DNA from: Palsa-360 sp963719875
Lineage (GTDB): Bacteria; Acidobacteriota; Terriglobia; Acidiferrales; UBA7541
Length of the DNA stretch: 64,000 bases
Reading direction: 5' to 3'
Assembly: GCA_963719875.1 (NCBI GenBank)
Contig: CAVRDJ010000004.1
Coordinates: 868,001-932,000 of the forward strand
The notes under the pieces are model-generated. The model saw nothing but the letters and a program-made list of their open reading frames with translations. It was not told the DNA's origin and did not search any database. Position 1 is the first letter of the stretch. Each line of letters opens with the position of its first letter. Below, in pieces: positions 1 to 8,145 of the stretch. A program made the position numbers and the translations under genes.

Positions 1-288
1 TCTGTGCATCATCGCTACCAATTGAATGGTGCGCCAGCCGGTCCCCAGTAGTTTCAAGATTTTTGATTTTCCATAATGTCTGCCGATGACCTGGGCCGGC
101 AGTCCGTAAAACTTAATCAGGTCACAGACTTGATAAGCGTCTCGAGCGGTAAGGATCACCTCGAAGCCTTCGTTCCGGAGCGATTCAACGATGGGGACAA
201 AGAAAGGGACGTGTGGGGAATTGTCCAGATCGATCCAGACTTTCTTATGGGCAGACAAACGCTTTGGTGGATCGGTGTGATGTTTCAT
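1..288 (-). CDS. DUF354 family protein, N-terminal part (runs off window)
   Basis: This is the first 96 residues of a gene that reads leftward out of the window, from an ATG at 286-288. After a charged lead of about 14 residues comes the DUF354 N-terminus, with WIDLDNSPHVPFF followed by a Rossmann-like first half (GFEVILTARD, then YQVCDLI). DUF354 proteins resemble GT-B fold enzymes of the UDP-GlcNAc 2-epimerase/glycosyltransferase type, and their substrates are mostly unknown. A second complete member lies at 51775-52827, and the first 40 aligned residues are identical at 34 positions. The gene follows the ATP-grasp gene in the same direction after about 200 bases, so it may belong to the comA/comB operon. 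The C-terminal half cannot be judged. Confidence 0.8.
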   Translation of the reverse strand, partial: MKHHTDPPKRLSAHKKVWIDLDNSPHVPFFVPIVESLRNEGFEVILTARDAYQVCDLIKFYGLPAQVIGRHYGKSKILKLLGTGWRTIQLVAMMHR

Positions 289-490
289 AGTCTTTGTTGC
301 AGCTTGTCTCCTAATCCCCATTTCAATTCAAGGTTATTTTATTTGCCCATCATCGGCAATCAAGCTGCGGCCGCAAAATCTCAAAGCCAAACACTGAGGT
401 TTCTCGCACCCAATCCTCAGTAATCTTTTGTCAAACGTGGATCTCCGATCTCTTTTTTCTGCCGGCCACGAATGAACGCGGCAAGATTCG

Positions 491-1702
491 TCACGCGCTC
501 AAGAGGTTTAATTTCTTGAGGGCTTGGCCGCAAAGGGCGAGGACCCTGGTAAGACACGGGTACAAGTCGTCGGAGGCGTAGAATCCCGCTTCCTCGACAC
601 CCCGGAAGGAATCGACCCATTGCTTGAAAGTTAGATTTCCGTCCCGGTGGTATCGAAGGCAGGAAACCAAATCTTGATCTTCAACGACCCACTTACGGCC
701 TTCGTGCGCGGTCCCGGGAATGACTTCCTGTCCTGTCAAATCCAGGTACAGCGCCCGGGCGACATCCATTCCGTTTTCGGCGACGAAGAGACGAAACGTG
801 GAACCGATTCGAGGGTTGATATCCAGGACCTTATAAAGACCGTCGCGCGCGTCATAGCGATACCCAATGTCCAGGATCCCCTTGTAGCCGATTTTTTTCA
901 TGAAGTCGGTCGTGGTCTGGCGCACCGTTTCATTCTCAAGACAAATTCCCAGGGACGTAGAGCCCTGGGAGGGGGGATATTGGCGGATCTTCTTCCCGGT
1001 AAAGGAGACCAGGCAATCCGATCGATCGTTAAAATAGCCGTCGAGCATCCAGACGGTATCGTCTCCGCCAGGAATATATTCCTGGATCATCAAGTTTGGG
1101 TTGGCCGGATCTTCCAGGGCGTCATATTTTTCCAGCAGCTCGGCCTCGGTGTGCACGATGAACATTTTTTGTCCGCTGACTTTCATCAGCAGTGAACCGT
1201 AGATCGCCTTGAGCATGACGGGAAATTTGGCGCGGGAAAGAAAGTCCAGCACCTCTTGGCGCGAGGTGGGAAATGCGGCTTCCGGTGTGGGGACGCCATG
1301 TTGCTTGGCGAGAAAGTACATCCCTTTCTTGCTGCTGACCTCGCGAATCAGTTTGGGACACATCGGGGGAAAGAGAAACTGTTCGCGGAGAGCTTCAGCA
1401 TGATCCGCGACAAAGAGAACGGCGTTGTCATCGGTGGGGATCAGGATGGAACGCCGCCCGATTTTTTTGGCCAGGTCAAGCAAGGATTTCACGGATGTCG
1501 CCGCGTTCCCATTTTCGACGTTGCACACCATGCTGCCCTTGCAATATCGGGAGTAGAACCCAGCGGTTCCCGCATCGCAGGCGACCAGGTAGGCGGGCAC
1601 GCCCAGCCGGCCGAGGCTCCGCAAAATGCCGAGGGCGCCGTGACTTGCCGACTCCACTCCTCTCAAAACGACGACTGGCGTTGTCGCATCGTTGATTTTC
1701 AT
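491..1702 (-). CDS. ATP-grasp family carboxylate-amine ligase
   Basis: A 403-residue protein with an N-terminal pre-ATP-grasp Rossmann part (VVLRGVESASHGALGILRSL), a central segment reading VMLKAIYG, and the ATP-grasp metal-binding motif LDINPRIG near residue 290. The family (COG3919-like predicted carboligase) activates a carboxylate with ATP and joins it to an amine or another nucleophile. The start ATG overlaps the stop of the comB-like gene by four bases, so the two are almost certainly cotranscribed and translationally coupled. With comA and comB upstream, a sulfonated carboxylic acid such as sulfolactate is an attractive substrate, but this is inference from context. Family assignment is firm and the substrate is unknown. 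Confidence 0.85.
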   Translation of the reverse strand: MKINDATTPVVVLRGVESASHGALGILRSLGRLGVPAYLVACDAGTAGFYSRYCKGSMVCNVENGNAATSVKSLLDLAKKIGRRSILIPTDDNAVLFVADHAEALREQFLFPPMCPKLIREVSSKKGMYFLAKQHGVPTPEAAFPTSRQEVLDFLSRAKFPVMLKAIYGSLLMKVSGQKMFIVHTEAELLEKYDALEDPANPNLMIQEYIPGGDDTVWMLDGYFNDRSDCLVSFTGKKIRQYPPSQGSTSLGICLENETVRQTTTDFMKKIGYKGILDIGYRYDARDGLYKVLDINPRIGSTFRLFVAENGMDVARALYLDLTGQEVIPGTAHEGRKWVVEDQDLVSCLRYHRDGNLTFKQWVDSFRGVEEAGFYASDDLYPCLTRVLALCGQALKKLNLLSA

Positions 1703-2472
1703 ATTCCTCTAGTGACTCGTGTACCCAGACCGGGGAGACTGAGATGCATTTCCACTTTGCTGCGCTGGGGAACCGCGACAACCTCGCCGTCCTTCATCTG
1801 GAAGACAACCGGCAGGTCGTTGACGTGTTCCAAAGTAAAATCCAGATCCATCGTTTGCCCGGATTTCAGCAGGTACTCCGCGCTCCTGCTACACAGGCAA
1901 GCATCGACATCGGCCGTGCCCCATCGCTCGACGATGGAAGTGGTCCGTTCGTTTTCCGCTTCGTAACCGGCAGCAATCAGCTCACGCGCAATCCAGGCGC
2001 AGCAAATCTGATCCTCTTCCCGAAACTCTCCCCGCGTCCCCGCGCCGATCAAGGCCACGTTGCAGGGATGCGCGATGAGGTGCCGGGACATCGCCGAATG
2101 GTTCCGGAAGCAAGCCAGGTAAGTGACTTCACTTTCCCGCGCCGCATGAACCAGTTTGGTACCCGAAGAAGAGAGCAGAATGAGAGGGCGTTCGAAATCC
2201 CTGCGCATGGCAATCTCGACCGGGCTGTTGTTCACTTCGAAATCTTCCGGCAAATGTCCCGCAACCTCTCCGGCCAACAAGGCGTTGCGGAGTTCCCGCT
2301 GAACGAGTTTCGCAGCTTCCACCGACGGGACCGGAAAACAGCGCCGGCCCGTGGCCACGGCGGTAATCGCTGTGGTCGTCGCGCGGATCACGTCAATGGC
2401 AACGACCGCATAGCCGTCACGGAGAAATTCAGGATTTTCCTGGAAGCAATCGATAACCACCCTATTTGGCAT
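1699..2472 (-). CDS. comB: 2-phosphosulfolactate phosphatase-like protein (ComB family)
   Basis: A 257-residue protein that matches the ComB family over its whole length: an N-terminal VVAIDVIRATTT stretch, the central LLSSSGTKL segment, and ALIGAGTRGEFREEDQ near residue 145. ComB removes phosphate from 2-phosphosulfolactate to give sulfolactate, a Mg-dependent step known from coenzyme M synthesis in methanogens and from sulfolactate formation in some bacteria. The gene overlaps comA by 11 bases and the ATP-grasp gene by four. No later coenzyme M genes (comC, comDE) are visible here, so the pathway may end at sulfolactate or a conjugate. The family call is solid; activity is inferred from homology. 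Confidence 0.85.
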   Translation of the reverse strand: MPNRVVIDCFQENPEFLRDGYAVVAIDVIRATTTAITAVATGRRCFPVPSVEAAKLVQRELRNALLAGEVAGHLPEDFEVNNSPVEIAMRRDFERPLILLSSSGTKLVHAARESEVTYLACFRNHSAMSRHLIAHPCNVALIGAGTRGEFREEDQICCAWIARELIAAGYEAENERTTSIVERWGTADVDACLCSRSAEYLLKSGQTMDLDFTLEHVNDLPVVFQMKDGEVVAVPQRSKVEMHLSLPGLGTRVTRGI

Positions 2473-3340
2473 ACAGCGGGACCCTCCACTCTACCGATTC
2501 TGTTGATCGACGGGGCGGTTTTGGAGCGACCGGCCGCAAATTGTCGTGCGCAAATGCGTCCGAATGGAGTCCCCGTCTGTAGATTTCCACACGAAGGAGT
2601 TCTTCCAGCCGCACATTGCACAGGTGCACTTCGCGGCCGAAGTGATTCAACAAGGCGAATTGGCTTGGTTTGTTGGGAGCCTCGAAAATGACGGTGTCAA
2701 ACCCGAATGTCTTTGCAAAACGATCCGCGAATCCGCGGTTCAGATTTCCCGAATCGTCAAATAATCCCACTTCTTTCGCGCTCTCTCGCGCTTCCACTAC
2801 CAGTTGGAGCGCACCTGCGTCCAGCCACCTCTGTCCTTGCTCGATCAATTGAGTTACGCCATCATCGGTAAACGCGCCGTCATGCTTTTTGCCCAGCTCG
2901 AACTGGACATCGAGTCCCCGGTCCGAGGCCATCTTGAGGACGTCCGTAGCTTTTAGATTCATTTCCGTAAATCCCTCACCGCACTCGATCCGCGTAACAC
3001 CGATATCCGCACAAAGATCGAGATAGGCGGGAAGATGTCCTTGCGCCACAGCGACCTCGAACGGGCCTCCTCCAGTCACCGTCGGCACGTGGTGCTTTTT
3101 CGCGGCGGCCACCTTCTGGCGCGTGGCACTCTCCTTGGCGACCATCCAGCAAGCCATGGAGATTTTCAGAATGGACATTAAATGAGAGCTCTGCTCCAGG
3201 TGGCTTTCGAGAGTCGCTGGGTCGTACCCAGGGTCGAAAGGGCTGGTCGCGGGCAATATTTCGGGGACGCCGATCATCCTCAGATAATCGCTGGTATGAA
3301 GGTGGTTCTTCACAGGTCGCTTATTGGTTGTCTTACGCAT
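2462..3340 (-). CDS. comA: Phosphosulfolactate synthase-like protein (ComA family)
   Basis: A 292-residue TIM-barrel protein of the ComA family, which adds sulfite to phosphoenolpyruvate to make phosphosulfolactate. Visible family landmarks are ILKISMACW, VTGGGPFEVA, TRIECGEGFTEM and QFELGKKHDGAF in order, matching the usual barrel strands with their acidic and basic phosphate-contact positions. The N-terminus is slightly longer than in archaeal ComA. It precedes and overlaps comB, so the pair would make sulfolactate from PEP and sulfite. In bacteria this pair is known for sulfolactate in Bacillus and for coenzyme M in Xanthobacter; here the neighbours are an ATP-grasp ligase, a methyltransferase and DUF354, which match neither. 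The start ATG at 3338-3340 has only a weak ribosome site. Confidence 0.85.
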   Translation of the reverse strand: MRKTTNKRPVKNHLHTSDYLRMIGVPEILPATSPFDPGYDPATLESHLEQSSHLMSILKISMACWMVAKESATRQKVAAAKKHHVPTVTGGGPFEVAVAQGHLPAYLDLCADIGVTRIECGEGFTEMNLKATDVLKMASDRGLDVQFELGKKHDGAFTDDGVTQLIEQGQRWLDAGALQLVVEARESAKEVGLFDDSGNLNRGFADRFAKTFGFDTVIFEAPNKPSQFALLNHFGREVHLCNVRLEELLRVEIYRRGLHSDAFAHDNLRPVAPKPPRRSTESVEWRVPLYAK

Positions 3341-3362
3341 ATTTTGTACCCCGTGGTAAACC

Positions 3363-4232
3363 CTACGGAGTCACTCCTTTCCTGGCCAAAACGATGTAGT
3401 GTGTTCCAGCGGACCGTACGACTGGGGCTCCCTGGTCCGCGAGGCTTTGCAGCCAGTGATGCACCCTGACTCCAGATGCATCGGGCAGCAATTTTTGTCC
3501 GAGAAAAGAGAAGGGCCCAAACCCAACGGTCCTCCCCTCGATTTTCTCAAGCCCTGCGCCGGCAAGGCTGGCATCGAATTCCCTGATCGAATGCAAACGG
3601 GCGGAAGCTCCGCCAGGCTTACGGAGAGCGAGCCGCTCCAGGACGCTGCGAACTCCCTGCCGAACCGGTCCGAGCGGGGGAAAATAACGAGGATCAAGCC
3701 AATAATTGAGGCGCCACCAATTGTCCGCAGTGGTGATCAGGTATCCGCCGGGCCGAAGGACCCGCGCCACTTCGCGGACTGCCTGGTCCAAGGAATGCAG
3801 CCACGGTGCCACTCCAATTTTTAAGACCAGACTAAAGGTATTGTCCGGAAAATCAAGATTGTGGACGTCTTGTATGCTTGTGATTATCTGGTCGCTGACG
3901 TAGGCTTCCTCCGCATGCTGGCGCGTAAGTTTGAGCATGGCGTCGACCGAATCGGTCGCTTGTACCGTGTAGCCGTCTTGGGCCAGCGCGAGGCTGGTCA
4001 AGCCCGAACCGCACCCGATTTCAAGAATGGGCCAATCGGTAGATAAGGCGAGTTTTTGCACGAGTTCCAGAACGACAGAACGACGGTTTCTGTAGATGGC
4101 TGCGTCTACATCGTCGAATTCGTAGATGTCCTTCCAGTAGGTCGACGCCGCTTCAAAGTGGGCATCTGTGCGTTTTTGTTCCTCTACGCCGATGCTGGAA
4201 TTGGTCAAACGTTCACCGCTAACTCGCTGCAC
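3363..4232 (-). CDS. Class I SAM-dependent methyltransferase
   Basis: A 289-residue methyltransferase with motif I ILEIGCGSGLT near residue 70, an acidic motif II (ATDSVDAML) and the post-motif region VLRPGGYLI, as in the Methyltransf_11 family. It starts at a GTG (4230-4232) preceded by AGGAG at a good distance, and it is the first gene of the leftward comA/comB/ATP-grasp set, ending 22 bases before comA. The C-terminal third contains extra basic helices that could bind the substrate. A role in methylating the product of this operon is reasonable but unproven. A role unrelated to sulfolactate cannot be excluded. Confidence 0.85.
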   Translation of the reverse strand: MQRVSGERLTNSSIGVEEQKRTDAHFEAASTYWKDIYEFDDVDAAIYRNRRSVVLELVQKLALSTDWPILEIGCGSGLTSLALAQDGYTVQATDSVDAMLKLTRQHAEEAYVSDQIITSIQDVHNLDFPDNTFSLVLKIGVAPWLHSLDQAVREVARVLRPGGYLITTADNWWRLNYWLDPRYFPPLGPVRQGVRSVLERLALRKPGGASARLHSIREFDASLAGAGLEKIEGRTVGFGPFSFLGQKLLPDASGVRVHHWLQSLADQGAPVVRSAGTHYIVLARKGVTP

Positions 4233-4927
4233 TAGGAACTCCTAGAATTCACTTCCTGAGAGCGTACGACGCCTTCCGGATCTCGATTTTCCGAGTGCGT
4301 TTTCATCGAAAGGTCATAAACAATCAATAACCCACGAATCGTCGCGCCACCGGAATCCTATCCTCAGATCATCGATACCTTTTGGCTGGCAACTCTTCTT
4401 CAGCTACATCGAAGGCACAGTCTTGAAGCCCTTGGTCAGCAATCTAGCTGCCGTTGCCGACAGTTCACCCACCGGCGTTCACCATGCATACATCTCCCTC
4501 GACGCTTGGGTTGGAGCAATCGCCCTGCCAACACCACTCAAATCTCCAGCCGGTCTCGCGTGTGGTACACCTGTAGCAATGAACAAACAAACGAGTTAGC
4601 TCGGGGCCACCGCGCGAAAGCGTTGATTGGTCTGCAAAAGACTCGGATGAGCCTTCGCCGGGTGAAAAGTGTTTCCATCTTGTGCGAATAGATTTCCAAA
4701 CCGTCCTTATTTCGAGACCCATCCCAGGACGGAATTCCGTGATTACTGAATGGGCACATGGAAAGTCTCGACGGTCCGCATTCCGACATAAGTGGGCAGC
4801 CTCCAACAAACTCTAGATGAACGGGTTAAACACGAAGAAGAAGCACAGGGAATCAGGCTGATCCAGGAGCCGAAACGCCCACGGTTTTTCGAACCGCGTG
4901 GTTTGAGATTTGAACGAGGGCGTGTCG
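4233..4927. other. Gap without a convincing gene
   Basis: This 695-base stretch lies upstream of the methyltransferase operon and must hold its promoter. Several open frames exist on both strands, but none has family-like sequence together with a ribosome site. I see no clear -35/-10 pair, hairpin terminator or repeat in it. Confidence 0.4.
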
Positions 4928-5182
4928 TTATGCGACGTTCATGTTCAAGTCGGAAGCGGCTTGGGCGCGAATCGTCCAGAGGGTCTCCCGAAAGGATTCC
5001 GGGTTTAATCCGGCGGACCGGCAAACGTACGGGAAGTCCACTTCATCCTGAAATAGGAAGTATTCGGCCTTGCGCTTGTGGGGGATTGGACCGCGCACCC
5101 AATCTGCGATCGCGCTATCCAGGACGGCACGCCAGAGCCTTTCATTGCCACTTCCTTGATTATGAAAAACAAGGTTGCCCAA
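4928..5182 (-). CDS. Small conserved-looking hypothetical protein (84 aa)
   Basis: An 84-residue protein starting at a TTG (5180-5182) with a strong AGGAGGAG ribosome site six bases upstream, which is the main reason to accept the start. The central part (ERLWRAVLDSAIADW, then RKAEYFLFQDE, DFPYVCRSAGL and PESFRETLW) has the helical pattern and the Trp/Phe/Cys placement of small bacterial and phage-related proteins of unknown function that contain a DF..VC..AGL..E motif. It stands alone, with no operon partner. No function can be assigned. Confidence 0.6.
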   Translation of the reverse strand: MGNLVFHNQGSGNERLWRAVLDSAIADWVRGPIPHKRKAEYFLFQDEVDFPYVCRSAGLNPESFRETLWTIRAQAASDLNMNVA

Positions 5183-5433
5183 GGTATGCTCCTCCTACGT
5201 TGATCGCCTTCCGGCCTCCATATTCGCAATTGAGGCCGATGGACTCAATGGTTCGGAGGAGCTATTGTTGCAAGTACTCGCGACCTAGGACTGGGATGAC
5301 AAAACCGTTGCCGCCAACTGCGCCCGTCCCGACCCTTAGAAGTAAATCCCAATTGGAGATGGGAGATTCCGGGTAAAAGCGATTTTTTCAAGGTATAGTA
5401 GGGCTTCAGAACGAAATCTGAGGAGGAAATACG

Positions 5434-6012
5434 ATGCGAACAAGACTGATGCAATCGCTCACTGTTCTGGCATTTCTGTTGGTGGCGGGAACTGCAAGCA
5501 TTTCCGCACAACAACCGGCCACCCCGCCTCCGCCTTCCAAATTCAAATTGACCAGCTCCGCATACCCCGAAGGCTCGATGATACCAACGCAATTTTCATG
5601 CGCGGATCCCAACGCGGCTTCGCCGGCCCTTTCTTGGACCAACCCGCCCAATAACACCGCCAGTTTCGCTATGATTATGCATGATACCGACGCCGCCCCG
5701 ATGAAGGGCACGATGGACGTCACGCACTGGATCTTTTGGGGAGTGCCCGCCAGTTCGACTTCCGTGGCTGCAGCGGTGAAGCCGGATTCGACACCCGATG
5801 GCATCGTACAAGGCAAGAATATCCGCGGTGTAAATGGATATCAGCCGCCATGCCCGCCTCCCGGCGCTACCCCCCACCACTACATTTTCGAAATTTACGC
5901 GCTCGACACAAAGCTCGACCTGCCGGCAGGATCGCCTCGCGCGGATCTTTTGAAAGCGATGGATGGCCATGTAATCGGGAAGGCATCTTACTTTGGACTT
6001 TTTGGGCGATAA
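5434..6012 (+). CDS. Secreted YbhB/YbcL-type PEBP family protein
   Basis: A 192-residue protein with a signal peptide (residues 1 to about 25, ending SISAQ) followed by a complete PEBP/RKIP-like domain. Family landmarks are the SPALSW-like segment ASPALSWTNPP, FAMIMHDTDA, the THWIFWGVP strand, and the late HHYIFEIYALD strand. The family binds anionic ligands; bacterial members have no settled enzymatic role. AGGAGGA lies just upstream of the ATG, so the start is well supported. Its neighbours are unrelated and it appears monocistronic. The proline-rich linker after the signal peptide is typical of periplasmic proteins. Confidence 0.9.
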   Translation: MRTRLMQSLTVLAFLLVAGTASISAQQPATPPPPSKFKLTSSAYPEGSMIPTQFSCADPNAASPALSWTNPPNNTASFAMIMHDTDAAPMKGTMDVTHWIFWGVPASSTSVAAAVKPDSTPDGIVQGKNIRGVNGYQPPCPPPGATPHHYIFEIYALDTKLDLPAGSPRADLLKAMDGHVIGKASYFGLFGR

Positions 6013-6146
6013 TCACCGGCGAAGATTGGTGTTGTCATACTAGAAGAAACGCTCTGTTGCAGAACTTCTGCTTTGGCAAAGCTGTGCCGACTGGGTATGG
6101 CGATTCCCTTCTGGGACGGTGGATAGGTCGCCATGACAATCTAAAC

Positions 6147-6175
6147 TTGACATGACAAGATAGCTGCCGTATGTT
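6147..6175 (+). promoter_or_regulatory. Probable sigma-70 type promoter of the CBS gene
   Basis: TTGACA at 6147-6152, a 17-base spacer and TATGTT at 6170-6175 form a good -35/-10 pair about 70 bases before the CBS-domain gene. The match and spacing are seen directly; activity is inferred. Confidence 0.55.
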
Positions 6176-6246
6176 CATGCGCAAGGGCTGTCATTAAACG
6201 AAAATCCGAGATTCTTTTTAAAGGCACTGCAGCAACAAAGGCATCC

Positions 6247-6696
6247 ATGAACCTAATTGACACGGTACGATTAATCTTGAAACAGAAGGGCCAGAACATT
6301 TGGTCTGTCCCACCCGAAGCGTGCGTCTACGAAGCGATCGAAATCATGGCGGACAAGCATGCGGGGGCGCTTCTGGTAATCTCCGAAGGCAATCTCGTCG
6401 GCGTTGTTTCCGAACGTGATTACGCTCGTAAAGTTATCTTGCAGGGAAAGTCCTCCAAGCAAACCCAGGTCAAGGAAATCATGACGAGTCCCGCGATTTT
6501 TGTGACTCCGGAGCAGACAATCGAAGACAGCATGAGAATCATGACGGAGAAGCACATTCGCCATCTGCCGGTGGTAGAAAATGGGAAAATCCTGGGAGTA
6601 GTTTCAATCGGTGATCTTGTGAAGTGGATGCTTTCCGCTCAGCAGCACACCATATCCCAATTGCACAGTTACATTAACAGTCAGTATCCGGGCTAA
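6247..6696 (+). CDS. CBS domain-pair protein
   Basis: A 149-residue protein made of two CBS domains (about residues 15-70 and 80-138). The first carries GALLVISEGNLVGVVSERDYARK and the second HIRHLPVVENGKILGVVSIGDL, the standard repeat pattern with the [ST]xxD nucleotide-contact site in each. Stand-alone CBS pairs sense AMP, ATP or other adenosyl ligands and regulate partner proteins. The protein is cytosolic, with no membrane segment. A TTGACA/TATGTT promoter lies upstream and an AAAGG ribosome site precedes the ATG. No partner gene is adjacent, so its target is unknown. Confidence 0.9.
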   Translation: MNLIDTVRLILKQKGQNIWSVPPEACVYEAIEIMADKHAGALLVISEGNLVGVVSERDYARKVILQGKSSKQTQVKEIMTSPAIFVTPEQTIEDSMRIMTEKHIRHLPVVENGKILGVVSIGDLVKWMLSAQQHTISQLHSYINSQYPG

Positions 6697-6776
6697 CGCG
6701 CCTTCCTTGTCGATGACGCTGCGCGATTCTGGCGCGGATCGCATTGCGGCGATAGGAAACCCCGGATAACCCTACG

Positions 6777-6992
6777 TCAATCCGCCCGCCTTTTCGGACT
6801 GGCAGTGCCAAGACGATTTCCCTTCAGCTTAACGGTTCTTTCGGTCTCGGCGTCTTCAACTTTATCGATCCAGGCGAGTTCGGCATCGTGGCCCGGGTCC
6901 ACGTCAATTTCCATAAATCGCCTCTGGACAAGTTCCTCGCGATCGGTCGGTCTCTTATCCTGTTTCTTTTTCTTGATGACGCGCCCGGCCAT
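6777..6992 (-). CDS. Small charged hypothetical protein (71 aa)
   Basis: A 71-residue, highly charged protein (lysine-rich start, then EELVQRRFMEIDVDPGHDAELAWIDKVED). The ATG is preceded by a strong AGGAGG site, which favours this strand over the overlapping frame on the other strand. It has no membrane segment and no motif I can name. It lies between the CBS gene and the oxidoreductase genes, converging on the former. Function unknown. Confidence 0.6.
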   Translation of the reverse strand: MAGRVIKKKKQDKRPTDREELVQRRFMEIDVDPGHDAELAWIDKVEDAETERTVKLKGNRLGTASPKRRAD

Positions 6993-7235
6993 GGCGATCC
7001 TCCTTTCCGCTTGGTTCTAATGTCCCTAACGACTCTCTCCGATGGAATTTCCCAGCATTAGGTTAGGACTGCCGAGCCATTGGCGAGTGATTTCGAGTGA
7101 GAAGGCGACATTAGGCCAAGGATTCGACGAGGCACCCACTTTCCAGAACTCCGGCCTAACGGTCAAACGGAGCACATGGCCGCGGCCGGAGAGAGACGAT
7201 GCACACATTACCGCCGTGACGGCATACCCGCCTCG

Positions 7236-8132
7236 CTACATCAACTCTTCAATGAACGACCTGGCCGTGTCGACAGGTATCCGAAGGCCGTGACGGACTA
7301 GGGGGCCCTCGTTCAGAACCGGCTCGGCGCCGTGCAAAGTGGGTACGTCCGTGCGCTCGAAAAATTTCCCAATGGGGATCTCATCGTCCCAGAGCAGGGA
7401 TTTTCCCATTGCGGCAGTCCAGTCAGCCGAGTCGAAAGCGGGATCGTCCTCGAGCTTTTTTACGCGCGGCTTGAACCACTGGTAGGTATTGTCATGATTA
7501 TAGGTGACGCAAGGGCTAAAGACATCCAGAAACGAGAAGCCCTTATGCTTGATGCCTTGCTTGATCAACTCGGTGAGGTGTTTCTGCTCGGCGCTGTAAC
7601 CGCGAGCGATGAATGTGGCGCCCGCGGCCAGGGCCAGGGAAATGGGATTGACTGGCGCCTCGATGTTACCGAACGGCATGCTTTTCGTTTTCATGCCGAC
7701 GCGGCTGGTCGGTGAGGTTTGTCCGGTGGTGAGGCCGTAGATCTGGTTGTCCATGACAATGTAGAGCAGGTCCACATTGCGGCGCATGGTATGGAGGAAG
7801 TGGTTGCCGCCGATTCCGAAGCCATCGCCGTCGCCGCCCGTCACCAGTACGGTCAGTTCGTGATTGGCGAGCTTCATCCCAGTGGCGACCGCCAGCGCCC
7901 GGCCATGCAGGGTGTGCATCCCATACGTCTCTATGAAGCCGGGAAAGTTGGAGGAACAGCCGATGCCACTGATGGTCACCACATTGTGGTTGGGAATCTG
8001 CAGCTCGACCAGGGCTTTCTGAACGGCCGCGAGTACGCCGAAATCGCCGCAGCCGGGGCACCAGTCGGGATCGACTTTGCCTTTAAAATCGGCAATCTTT
8101 TGAAGCTCGGGAGGTGCTACACCGGTCGCCAT
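7236..8132 (-). CDS. korB: 2-oxoacid:ferredoxin oxidoreductase, beta subunit (KorB-like)
   Basis: A 298-residue thiamine pyrophosphate-binding subunit. The N-terminal WCPGCGDFG is the CxxC-containing signature of the KorB/PorB branch, ISGIGCSSN follows, and the TPP site is seen as VTGGDGDGFGIGG with downstream MDNQIYGLTTGQ and SPTS. The enzyme oxidises 2-oxoglutarate (or pyruvate) with CoA and reduces ferredoxin. It follows korA by 13 bases, so the pair forms one operon. The length and motif order are typical of the two-subunit type found in aerobes such as Hydrogenobacter or Mycobacterium. Substrate choice between 2-oxoglutarate and others is inferred from family resemblance. Confidence 0.9.
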   Translation of the reverse strand: MATGVAPPELQKIADFKGKVDPDWCPGCGDFGVLAAVQKALVELQIPNHNVVTISGIGCSSNFPGFIETYGMHTLHGRALAVATGMKLANHELTVLVTGGDGDGFGIGGNHFLHTMRRNVDLLYIVMDNQIYGLTTGQTSPTSRVGMKTKSMPFGNIEAPVNPISLALAAGATFIARGYSAEQKHLTELIKQGIKHKGFSFLDVFSPCVTYNHDNTYQWFKPRVKKLEDDPAFDSADWTAAMGKSLLWDDEIPIGKFFERTDVPTLHGAEPVLNEGPLVRHGLRIPVDTARSFIEELM

Positions 8133-8145
8133 TGTTCTGTTCTCC

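Noticed and set aside
76..423. Plus-strand open frame of 115 codons
   Set aside because: The opposite strand carries a clear DUF354 N-terminus; this frame is its shadow.
3121..3145. TGGCAC-TCTCC-TTGG on the plus strand
   Set aside because: Lies inside comA, the -12 part reads TTGG, and no gene follows in that direction.
4465..4809. Minus-strand frame of 114 codons in the first gap
   Set aside because: No ribosome site, cysteine/tryptophan-rich composition unlike neighbours, and no family resemblance.
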